This document shows positions 37,426 to 44,474 of a DNA stretch of 64,000 nucleotides, piece after piece (the first letter of the stretch is position 1; each line of letters opens with the position of its first letter). Both the position numbers and the translations under genes were made by a program. The notes beneath the pieces are model-generated. The model ran no database searches. It worked only from the letters and a program-made list of their open reading frames with translations, and had not been told where the DNA came from. This DNA comes from Halomonas sp. KAO (GTDB lineage Bacteria > Pseudomonadota > Gammaproteobacteria > Pseudomonadales > Halomonadaceae): NCBI RefSeq assembly GCF_015595025.1, contig NZ_JADNRL010000024.1, positions 167,499 to 231,498 on the forward strand, in the 5' to 3' direction.

Positions 37426-38294
37426 TGTCCCGTGAATACCCGATCATCGCCGTGACCGGCTCCTCGGGGGCCGGCACCACCACCGTCAGGCGCACCTTCG
37501 AGCGCATGTTCGGCCGGGAGGATGTGCATGCCGCCTTCGTCGATGGCGACGCCTTCCACCGCTATACCCGTGAAGAGCTGGCGCGGACCTTCCGCGAGGC
37601 GCCCGACAAGGGGGAGCTTTCCCACTTCGCGGTGGAGGCCAATCTGCTCGAGGAGCTCGAGACGCTGTTCCAGGAGTATGGCGACAGCGGGAGCGGTACC
37701 TATCGTCAGTACATCCACGCCGAAGACAAGCAGATGATCGAGGCGGGGTACCAGATCGGCACCTTCACCGAGTGGCAGCCCCTGCCCTATGGTACCGATC
37801 TGCTGTTTTACGAGGGGCTGCATGGCGGCCTGGTCACGCCCGAGCACGATATCGCTCGCCACGTCGACCTGCTGGTGGGCGTGGCGCCGACCATGAACCT
37901 GGAGTGGATCCAGAAGATCGATCGCGACACCAAGCTGCGCGGCTACTCACAGGAGGCGGTGATCGACACCATCCTGGGGCGCATGGACGACTATGTGCGC
38001 TATATCCAGCCGCAGTTCTCGCGTACCCATATCAACTTCCAGCGGGTGCCGACGGTGGATACCTCCAACCCCTTCGAGGTGCAGGATATCCCCTCGGATG
38101 CCGAGTCCTTCGCGGTGATTCGTTTCCGTGAGCCGTCCACGGTGGATTTCCCCTATCTGCTGGCGATGATCCCGGATGCCTTCATGAGCCGCCCGCATAC
38201 CCTGGTGGTGCCCGGTGCACGGGTCTCCCTGGCCATGGAGCTGATTCTGGGACCGCTGGTGCGTCACCTGCTGGCCCAGCGCCGTTCGCGCTGA
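37425..38294 (+). CDS. prkB: Phosphoribulokinase-like protein PrkB
   Basis: The 289-aa protein has exactly the length of E. coli PrkB. It carries a P-loop (GSSGAGTTTV, about residues 11-20), DGDAFHRYTR and YEGLHGGLV, the phosphoribulokinase-family substrate motifs. True PRK phosphorylates ribulose 5-phosphate for the Calvin cycle, but no RuBisCO genes are visible and the PrkB subgroup of heterotrophic gammaproteobacteria has no settled role. The ATG overlaps the thioesterase stop (TGATG); GGAGGG is the ribosome-binding site. Confidence 0.9.
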   Translation: MSREYPIIAVTGSSGAGTTTVRRTFERMFGREDVHAAFVDGDAFHRYTREELARTFREAPDKGELSHFAVEANLLEELETLFQEYGDSGSGTYRQYIHAEDKQMIEAGYQIGTFTEWQPLPYGTDLLFYEGLHGGLVTPEHDIARHVDLLVGVAPTMNLEWIQKIDRDTKLRGYSQEAVIDTILGRMDDYVRYIQPQFSRTHINFQRVPTVDTSNPFEVQDIPSDAESFAVIRFREPSTVDFPYLLAMIPDAFMSRPHTLVVPGARVSLAMELILGPLVRHLLAQRRSR

Positions 38295-38328
38295 GGCCGA
38301 ACACCCTGTCGAGGAGGAGGCCTGCAAG

Positions 38329-38670
38329 ATGTCGTGCCTGTTCTGCAAGATCATCAATCGCGAGATTCCCGCCGAGATCGTCTTCGAGGATGATCAGGTC
38401 GTGGCCTTCGAGGATATCAACCCCCAGGCACCGACCCATCTGCTGATCATTCCCAGGAAGCATATCGCGACCCTCAACGATATCGAGGAGGGCGATCTGG
38501 CGTTGGTGGGGCGACTGCAGTTCACCGCCGCCCGTCTGGCGCAGGCGCGTGGCTTCGCCGAGGAGGGCTATCGAGTGGTGATGAACTGCAATGACCAGGG
38601 CGGCCAGACGGTCTATCATATTCACATGCACCTGATGGGCGGCCGACGCTTTACCTGGCCGGCTGGGTAG
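38329..38670 (+). CDS. hinT: HIT-family purine nucleoside phosphoramidase (HinT)
   Basis: The 113-aa protein has the N-terminal CLFCKIINREIPAEIV motif and the HIT triad HIHMHLMGG at residues 97-105. HinT hydrolyses adenosine phosphoramidates and aminoacyl-adenylates. GGAGGAGG upstream gives strong translation. It may be cotranscribed with prkB (34-bp gap). Confidence 0.95.
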   Translation: MSCLFCKIINREIPAEIVFEDDQVVAFEDINPQAPTHLLIIPRKHIATLNDIEEGDLALVGRLQFTAARLAQARGFAEEGYRVVMNCNDQGGQTVYHIHMHLMGGRRFTWPAG

Positions 38671-38735
38671 TCGGCGCTCCTGCGGGCAACCGCGCGATCC
38701 AGGGTGTTCGGCGCATCAGGTGCATTCCGGGTGTC

Positions 38736-39182
38736 TCAGCCCTCGACACCATCTTCGGTTACGCCGTCTTCGATGATGGTATAGGAGTGGGACATCTCGA
38801 CCCCGCCCTTGGCCAGCATGATCGAGGCGCTGCAGTACTTCTCGGCGGAGAGCTCCACGGCTCGTGCCACCTGCTTCTCCTTCAGCCCCTTGCCGGTCAC
38901 GGTAAAGTGGACGTGAATCGACGTGAACACGCTGGGCGTGGCGTCGGCGCGTTCGGCTTCGATGCCGGCCACGCAGTCACTGACATCGGCACGGGCCTTC
39001 TCGAGGATATTGAGAACATCGAAGGAGGCGCAGGCCCCCATGCCCATCAGCAGCATCTCCATGGGGCGTGGGCCGGTGTTGCGACCGCCATGGTCGGGCG
39101 GGCCGTCGATGACCACGCTATGGCCGCTTCCCGATTCGGCGACGAACTGGCGACCGTCGGTCCATTTCACTGTGGCTTTCAT
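38736..39182 (-). CDS. OsmC family peroxiredoxin-like protein (YhfA-type)
   Basis: The 148-aa protein has the two family cysteines in GACASFDVL (near residue 52) and EKYCSASIML (near residue 117), the arrangement of OsmC/YhfA proteins. OsmC/Ohr members reduce organic hydroperoxides; for the YhfA branch the substrate is unclear. Residue order MLLMGMGACASFDV is typical of YhfA. It is transcribed alone, away from the oxidase cluster. Confidence 0.9.
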   Translation of the reverse strand: MKATVKWTDGRQFVAESGSGHSVVIDGPPDHGGRNTGPRPMEMLLMGMGACASFDVLNILEKARADVSDCVAGIEAERADATPSVFTSIHVHFTVTGKGLKEKQVARAVELSAEKYCSASIMLAKGGVEMSHSYTIIEDGVTEDGVEG

Positions 39183-39505
39183 GTCTCGAGTTTCCTTGTG
39201 AGTCGCTTGCAGAGTCGTCGGGGCTACTCCGGCGCCCCTGGCTGTGAGGTTGTTGAAGCTGTGGTGGAAAAGGCGATCAGCATACCAGCAGTATCGAATG
39301 AGCTCAGCTTTTCCTTCTCCTGATCCATAGATAGCGAGCTCGCCTGCGGCGACCTCAGGAGGTAAATCACCCGGTTGTCGTGGTCGAGCGGCTCTATTGT
39401 TTCCTATCCGGGGGTGGGGCCTCTGGCTTGGTTCTTATTGCCTTTTTGTCTATGTTAATAAGTGGATGTCGCTGATAGGGCCCTCAAATCTCTTCAGGAG
39501 CGCGC
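39183..39505. other. 323-bp intergenic region upstream of the cbb3/thiosulfate operon
   Basis: It holds divergent promoters for the OsmC gene and the oxidase operon, the left flanking repeat at 39348-39398, and an AT-richer stretch (about 39425-39465). No palindromic FNR/ANR-type TTGAT-N4-ATCAA box could be found by eye. AGGAG at about 39496 serves the first oxidase gene. Confidence 0.5.
39348..39398 (+). repeat. Left flanking direct repeat of the oxidase cluster
   Basis: A 51-nt segment running from GGCGAC to TCTATT aligns with 46763-46814 in the same orientation at 42 of 51 positions with one single-base gap; eight of nine mismatches are transitions. The two copies bracket the operon 39506-46700. 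Confidence 0.8.
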
Positions 39506-41104
39506 ATGAACTTCACCATCGGCACTCTACTGGCTTTCAGTTTCGCTGCCTCCCTGATCGCCGTCGCGGCGCTGATCTGGGCCATATCGACCCAGCAGTT
39601 CAAGATCACCGAAAGTGACGCCCGGGCAGTATTCGACGAGGGCGAAGGCGGCAAACTGGATGACCCCACCTCTTCTCATAGTGACAGGTCGCCAAGCGCC
39701 CAGCAGCCGGGAATGAGCGGAGAGTGGCGCCGTTTATTGATCGTCATGTTCGTGACGAGCACCGCCTGGCTGGTATTCGGCTCAGTATTCGGCGTCATCG
39801 CCTCATTGAAGCTGCATATCCCGGACTGGTTGACCGGCAGCGCACCGCTGACCTTTGGCCGCATGCGCACCTTGCACTTGAACTCGGTCATCTATGGTTT
39901 TCTTTCTCTGGGGGGAGTGGGCACTGCGTTCTGGTTGGTGCCCACCCTGTTCAAGGTCTCTTTGCAGAAAGTCCGCTTCGCTATGTCCGGCGCGGTGGTA
40001 TGGAATCTGGCATTGCTTGCCGGGGTCGTCGTCATCGCCATGGGCTGGAACGACGGCCAGGAGTGGCTCGAAATTCCCTGGCAAATCGATATTTTCCTGG
40101 CCGTTGGCGGTGCTTGCTTCGCCATCCCTCTGCTCTACACCACCGCGGCCCGCAGGGTAAATCATATCTACGTGACCGGCTGGTATTACATGGCGGCACT
40201 CTTCTGGTTTCCGGCGCTGTTCATTCTCGCCAACCTGCCCGGGGTTCATAGTGGCGCCCAGCAGGCCACCGCCAATTGGTGGTTTGCTCACAATGTGCTG
40301 GGCCTGTGGTTGACGCCGCTGGGTCTGGGCGCCGCCTACTATTTCATTCCCAAGATCATCGGCAAGCCGATCTACTCCTATCGGCTGTCGCTGCTGGGGT
40401 TCTGGGCGCTGGCACTGTTTTACAGCCAGGTGGGCATGCACCACCTGATCGGCGGCCCGGTACCTACCTGGGTGGTGTCGCTCTCCGTGGTGCAGTCGGT
40501 AATGATGGTGATTTCAGTCATTGCCGTGGCCATCAATCAGCATACGCTGAGCCTGGGAAATCTATGGGCCTGGAAGGAGAGTCTGCCGCTTCGTTTCGTT
40601 GCCCTCGGCGCGATCATGTACACCCTTGCTTCGCTGCAGGGCTCGCTTGAAGCGGTGCGCGCCTTCAATACCGTCACTCACTTCACCCACTACACCGTGG
40701 CTCATGCCCATCTGGGCGTTTACGGCTTTGTGGCCATGGTCTTGTTCGGTGGTATCTATTACATGCTGCCACGCATCACCGGCCGTGCCTGGCCCATGCC
40801 CTGGGCGATCAGTCTGCACTTCTGGCTGGTGGTCGCGGGATTTGCCATCTACTTCATCGCGTTAACCATAGGCGGCTGGCTGCAGGGCATGGCAATGCTC
40901 GACGCCAGCAGGGACTGGCTGGAGAGCATGGAAGTGACCATTCCCTACTTGGCCGGTCGCTCCCTGGGCGGCACCTTGATGACCATCGGGCACCTGGTAT
41001 TCGCCGCTAACCTGGCCGTGCTGTTTCTTGGCCGTACCCGCCGATTCGTAGAAGACGCGGGCGATACTGATGCCTCGGTTGCCACCCCGAGGTCGGGAGC
41101 CTGA
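39506..41104 (+). CDS. ccoN: cbb3-type cytochrome c oxidase subunit I with CcoS-like N-terminal extension
   Basis: The 532-aa protein is longer than usual CcoN (about 475 aa). Residues 1-55 form one membrane helix followed by QQFKITESDARAVFDE, closely resembling the small assembly protein CcoS. From about 72 on it is a C-type heme-copper oxidase core: His124 (low-spin heme), His262, His312 and His313 (copper B), Tyr306 six residues before the His pair (the cross-linked active-site Tyr of cbb3 enzymes) and His400/His402 (hemes). The Tyr argues for oxygen reduction, not nitric oxide reduction. It heads a six-gene operon with AGGAG before the ATG. Confidence 0.9.
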   Translation: MNFTIGTLLAFSFAASLIAVAALIWAISTQQFKITESDARAVFDEGEGGKLDDPTSSHSDRSPSAQQPGMSGEWRRLLIVMFVTSTAWLVFGSVFGVIASLKLHIPDWLTGSAPLTFGRMRTLHLNSVIYGFLSLGGVGTAFWLVPTLFKVSLQKVRFAMSGAVVWNLALLAGVVVIAMGWNDGQEWLEIPWQIDIFLAVGGACFAIPLLYTTAARRVNHIYVTGWYYMAALFWFPALFILANLPGVHSGAQQATANWWFAHNVLGLWLTPLGLGAAYYFIPKIIGKPIYSYRLSLLGFWALALFYSQVGMHHLIGGPVPTWVVSLSVVQSVMMVISVIAVAINQHTLSLGNLWAWKESLPLRFVALGAIMYTLASLQGSLEAVRAFNTVTHFTHYTVAHAHLGVYGFVAMVLFGGIYYMLPRITGRAWPMPWAISLHFWLVVAGFAIYFIALTIGGWLQGMAMLDASRDWLESMEVTIPYLAGRSLGGTLMTIGHLVFAANLAVLFLGRTRRFVEDAGDTDASVATPRSGA

Positions 41105-41108
41105 TGCT

Positions 41109-41726
41109 ATGAATCGTGCCTTACCCTTGATTGTCGTTACCCTGGCGCTCCTGGCCCTTGCCACCCTGTTCCTGGTGGCGGGGCCGGCGATGCAGATTCG
41201 TACCATCGACGCTCCGGAGGGGCTCGAGCCCTACACCCAGGCCCAGCTAAATGGACGCGCAGAATATATAAGCCAAGGCTGTGTCTATTGCCACTCCCAG
41301 CAGCCGCGCTCTCCCGAGCAGGCTCCGGATGGGCTGCGCGGCTGGGGGCGCCCCTCGACGCCGGCGGACTATGTCTATGATCAGCCGCATCTACTGGGCA
41401 CCATGCGCACCGGGCCGGACCTGCTTAACGTGGGGGCGCGCCTGCCCTCCCAGGCCTGGCATTTGACCCACCTGTATCAGCCACGGGCCATCGTGCCGCA
41501 AAGCATCATGCCGGCCTACCCCTATCTGTTCGAAGCCAAGGTGCAGGCGGCGGAAGATGATGTGGTCGTTCCAGTGCCGGCGCGCTATCGCCCCGAGGGA
41601 AAGTTCATCGTCGCCAGGCAGGCGGCCCTCGACCTGGTTGACTATCTGCTCAGCCTCGACCGTACCTACCCCGCAGAGCGAGTTGATCTTCGAGATAATG
41701 GCTTCGCGGCCAAGGAGGAGTCATGA
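41109..41726 (+). CDS. ccoO: cbb3-type oxidase subunit II, mono-heme cytochrome c (CcoO-like)
   Basis: The 205-aa protein has one N-terminal membrane anchor (about 5-24) and a single heme c site CVYCH at 58-62 inside LNGRAEYISQGCVYCHSQQ, which parallels the CcoO sequence around its CxNCH site. HLYQPRAIVPQSIMPAYPYLF carries a likely Met axial ligand. CcoO passes electrons from soluble cytochromes to the CcoN core. The start at 41109 lies four bases after the ccoN stop; the frame from 41070 overlaps ccoN. The stop overlaps the next ATG (ATGA). Confidence 0.9.
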   Translation: MNRALPLIVVTLALLALATLFLVAGPAMQIRTIDAPEGLEPYTQAQLNGRAEYISQGCVYCHSQQPRSPEQAPDGLRGWGRPSTPADYVYDQPHLLGTMRTGPDLLNVGARLPSQAWHLTHLYQPRAIVPQSIMPAYPYLFEAKVQAAEDDVVVPVPARYRPEGKFIVARQAALDLVDYLLSLDRTYPAERVDLRDNGFAAKEES

Positions 41727-42439
41727 CCTGGAGGCATGATCCAAAGCCCAGCCGGAAGCCTAAAAAACAGAGTCGAATAAAGAACGTAGCCGGTATCAGC
41801 GATACCGGATTCGACCCCCACGAGCCGCCAAACCCCATTCCTTGGCAAGTGTTCGCCATCGCTTTCGCCCTGGCGATTTGGGGCATCGTCACTCTGATCA
41901 CGACAAGCGAGATGGCGGAAACGAAGCCGGAGGCTATCCAGGGCCCCATCGGAGCAGATGAACCCCAGGCCTCCGCCGTCGCGCCTTCCACGCAGAATGG
42001 GCGCCAGCTATTTATCGCCAATTGCTCCACCTGCCATCAGAACAATGGTGCAGGCATCGCCAAGGCGGTGCCACCGCTGGTGGGATCCCGTTACGTGATG
42101 GCAGCGCCGGAGGTGCCGGTAAACATTCTGCTGTTCGGCATCCAGGGAGAAATCTCCGTGGCTGGCGATACCTACAATGGCCGCATGCCTACCTTTGGTC
42201 ATGACCTGGACAACGAGCAGATCGCCGCCGTGGTGAACCATGTGCGCAACAGCTGGGGCAACCAGGCCTCAAGCATCGATGCGAGTTTTGTCGATGAGCA
42301 GCGTCAGCGCTCTATCGGTCGTCGTACCCCCTGGGCGGGCGGCAGGGAACTCGCCGAGACCTTCGGTATTCCTGCATCGCTATCGAGGAGTCATACCCAG
42401 GCGGCTGCGACCACAGCTTCGCGGGAGGAGGCCAAATGA
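41723..42439 (+). CDS. Membrane-anchored mono-heme cytochrome c (CcoP-like)
   Basis: The 238-aa protein has a cytoplasmic basic N-terminus with the CcoP-like segment DTGFDPHEPPNPIPWQ, one membrane helix (about 42-60) and one cytochrome c domain with CSTCH at 101-105 and MPTF as probable Met ligand region. Canonical CcoP has two heme sites, so this is a reduced form with one. It probably docks to CcoN/CcoO as the third subunit and accepts electrons from the following cytochromes. Four-base overlaps on both sides show translational coupling. Confidence 0.8.
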   Translation: MTWRHDPKPSRKPKKQSRIKNVAGISDTGFDPHEPPNPIPWQVFAIAFALAIWGIVTLITTSEMAETKPEAIQGPIGADEPQASAVAPSTQNGRQLFIANCSTCHQNNGAGIAKAVPPLVGSRYVMAAPEVPVNILLFGIQGEISVAGDTYNGRMPTFGHDLDNEQIAAVVNHVRNSWGNQASSIDASFVDEQRQRSIGRRTPWAGGRELAETFGIPASLSRSHTQAAATTASREEAK

Positions 42440-43314
42440 TGAGCTCATTCAAGACGACTGGCAGGCTGGTGACCTGCGCGGCGTTACTCATCCTGGGCAG
42501 CGGATTGGCAGCGACTTCCTGGAGCCAGGGTCAAGACGATGATGCTGGAGAACGTACCGACTCAGAACCACTGACCACAAGCGCGGATCCTCTCGAAGAG
42601 CCATTGGCGGCACTGCACTACGGGCGTATTGCCGCCAACGCCGATGCCGCAGGCATCGAAACGCTGATCGGCAAGGGCACCGACAAGGTCTGGGCCTGCG
42701 CTTCCTGCCATGGTGATCAGGGGCAAGGAGCGGAAACCGTGCCACGGCTGGCCGGATTGCCGGCGGGCTACCTCACCAAACAGCTACACGACTATGCCAA
42801 TCAGCGTCGCCTGAACGCCAACATGCAGTATGTGGTGGAAGGCCTGACCGGTGAGCAGATGGCGGCGCTTGGCAAGTATTACGCCCAGCTGGAAAGCCCC
42901 AGCAGTGCCAAGCCAAGTCTCAGCGGCGACCTGGATCGCGGTCGTGAACTCGTGCTGCGGGGCGACTGGAGCATCGATGTGCCGGCTTGCTACAGCTGCC
43001 ACGGCTCCTCCGGTTGGGGCGTAGGGCAGGCGTTTCCTGCCCTCGCCGCTCAACACCCAAGCTATACTTATATCCAGCTCGCCAGCTGGAAGAATGGTCG
43101 GCGAGCCAACTCGCCGGTCAATCTGATGCACAACGTCGCCACGGCGCTTTCTGAGAATGATATGCGCTCCGTAGCGGACTATCTGGCCTCGTTGCCTGCA
43201 CCGCCGGCGCAGAAAATCGGGCTCGATACGCCGCCCCCGGAAGCATTATCGACATCGACAGACACCGCCGATCGTTCACAGGACCGTCAACAGGGGAGCG
43301 ACGAGCATGACTGA
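42436..43314 (+). CDS. Periplasmic diheme cytochrome c (c4-like, candidate TsdB)
   Basis: The 292-aa precursor has a signal peptide (hydrophobic stretch about 11-30) and two cytochrome c domains with CASCH at 88-92 and CYSCH at 185-189, the tandem layout of cytochrome c4. In Pseudomonas stutzeri and others a c4-like diheme protein, TsdB, is encoded next to TsdA and takes electrons from it. Position directly before the TsdA-like gene supports that role. The function as electron shuttle between TsdA and the oxidase is inference. It overlaps both neighbours by 4-8 bases. Confidence 0.75.
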   Translation: MMSSFKTTGRLVTCAALLILGSGLAATSWSQGQDDDAGERTDSEPLTTSADPLEEPLAALHYGRIAANADAAGIETLIGKGTDKVWACASCHGDQGQGAETVPRLAGLPAGYLTKQLHDYANQRRLNANMQYVVEGLTGEQMAALGKYYAQLESPSSAKPSLSGDLDRGRELVLRGDWSIDVPACYSCHGSSGWGVGQAFPALAAQHPSYTYIQLASWKNGRRANSPVNLMHNVATALSENDMRSVADYLASLPAPPAQKIGLDTPPPEALSTSTDTADRSQDRQQGSDEHD

Positions 43315-44470
43315 TCACAGGAATTCGCGGATGGGGCGCTCGAGCAGGCGCCGCTTCGCCTATGCCGGCGTGGGTGCGGTCGTACTGCTCGCTGCAGGCG
43401 TGCTCATCGCCAACTATAACCTGTTTCCCTATGTCACCGGCCCTAAGGAACAGCCAAGCCAGGCAGAAGAGAACGCCCAGATTGCTCGCAAGGCGCGCCA
43501 GGATCTCGCAGAGCAACGCAAGGCCTGGCAGGAAGATCCCAGGGCGGACGCCCCCAGGCCACCCAAGGATGCCGCAGGCTACTTTCAGCCATCGCTTGAT
43601 CACGAAATTCCCGATAATGAGTTCGGCGAGTCGGTACGGCGTGGCCGTGAAATCTTCTTGAACACCGGCACCAACGCCCGGCAGTTCGCCGGCAATGAAC
43701 TTGCCTGTGCCAACTGTCACCTGGATGGTGGGCGCAAGGCGCACTCGGCGCCAATGTGGGCGGCGATCAACAACTACCCGGCCTATCGCGGCAAGAACAA
43801 GATGATCAACACCATGGAAGACCGCATCAACGGCTGCTTCACCTACTCCATGAATGCCCAGGACTCCCCCAGCGGGGGGCCGCCGCCCTCGGGACACCAG
43901 GTCTACAAGGACTTGCAGAGCTATTTCTACTGGCTGGGCGATGGCGCACCCATTAACGAGGACATGCCGGGTCGCGGCTACCCAAGCCTGGAAAAAACCG
44001 ATCTCGGCTATGACCGGCAGCGTGGAGAGGAGGTTTTCGTCAACAACTGCGCGGTATGTCACGGGCTGGATGGCCAGGGGCAGAAGGATCTCAATGGTCG
44101 TTATATCTTTCCGCCGCTATGGGGGCCACACGCCTACAACTGGGGGGCGGGCATGCATCGCGTCAACACCGCTGCGGGCTTCATCAAGGCCAATATGCCC
44201 CTGGGCAAGCCCTATAGCCTGAGCGATCAGCAAGCTTGGGACGTGGCGGCCTATATCAACAGTTTCCCGCGCCCGGCGGACCCTCGCCAGCTGGAGGAAG
44301 GCATCAGCCTCGAAAGGGCCCAGGAGAAGTACCACCAGCACATGGGCTACTACAACCAGCAGGCCCATGGGGTTAGCTTGGGTGAAGGCGCCACACCGGA
44401 ACGCTGGGAGCGCTTCGTGAAGTCTCGGCGAACCGCCGGCATGTCCACCATGAACCAACAGCTGCAGTAA
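43307..44470 (+). CDS. tsdA: Diheme cytochrome c, thiosulfate dehydrogenase (TsdA) family
   Basis: The 387-aa protein has an N-terminal RSSRRRF-type signal or anchor (hydrophobic 18-36), and two heme c sites, CANCH (134-138) and CAVCH (248-252). Cys177 in EDRINGCFTYSMN lies 39 residues after the first heme His; in Allochromatium TsdA the unusual His/Cys ligation uses a Cys 43 residues after its heme His in the same RINGC context. IKANMPLG (Met297) suits the second heme. TsdA oxidises two thiosulfates to tetrathionate in the periplasm. Neighbouring oxidase genes suggest the electrons go to oxygen. A SoxA-like alternative is less likely because no other sox genes occur. Confidence 0.75.
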   Translation: MTDHRNSRMGRSSRRRFAYAGVGAVVLLAAGVLIANYNLFPYVTGPKEQPSQAEENAQIARKARQDLAEQRKAWQEDPRADAPRPPKDAAGYFQPSLDHEIPDNEFGESVRRGREIFLNTGTNARQFAGNELACANCHLDGGRKAHSAPMWAAINNYPAYRGKNKMINTMEDRINGCFTYSMNAQDSPSGGPPPSGHQVYKDLQSYFYWLGDGAPINEDMPGRGYPSLEKTDLGYDRQRGEEVFVNNCAVCHGLDGQGQKDLNGRYIFPPLWGPHAYNWGAGMHRVNTAAGFIKANMPLGKPYSLSDQQAWDVAAYINSFPRPADPRQLEEGISLERAQEKYHQHMGYYNQQAHGVSLGEGATPERWERFVKSRRTAGMSTMNQQLQ

Positions 44471-44474
44471 CTCG

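Noticed and set aside
39506-41104. Nitric oxide reductase NorB instead of a cbb3 oxidase
   Set aside because: Tyr306 sits exactly six residues before the copper-ligand His pair, as in cbb3 oxidases. NorB lacks this Tyr, and neighbouring CcoO- and CcoI-type genes fit an oxidase.
43307-44470. SoxA or generic cytochrome c in a sox cluster
   Set aside because: No soxB, C, D, X, Y or Z gene is nearby, and the spacing of the extra cysteine in RINGC matches TsdA better.
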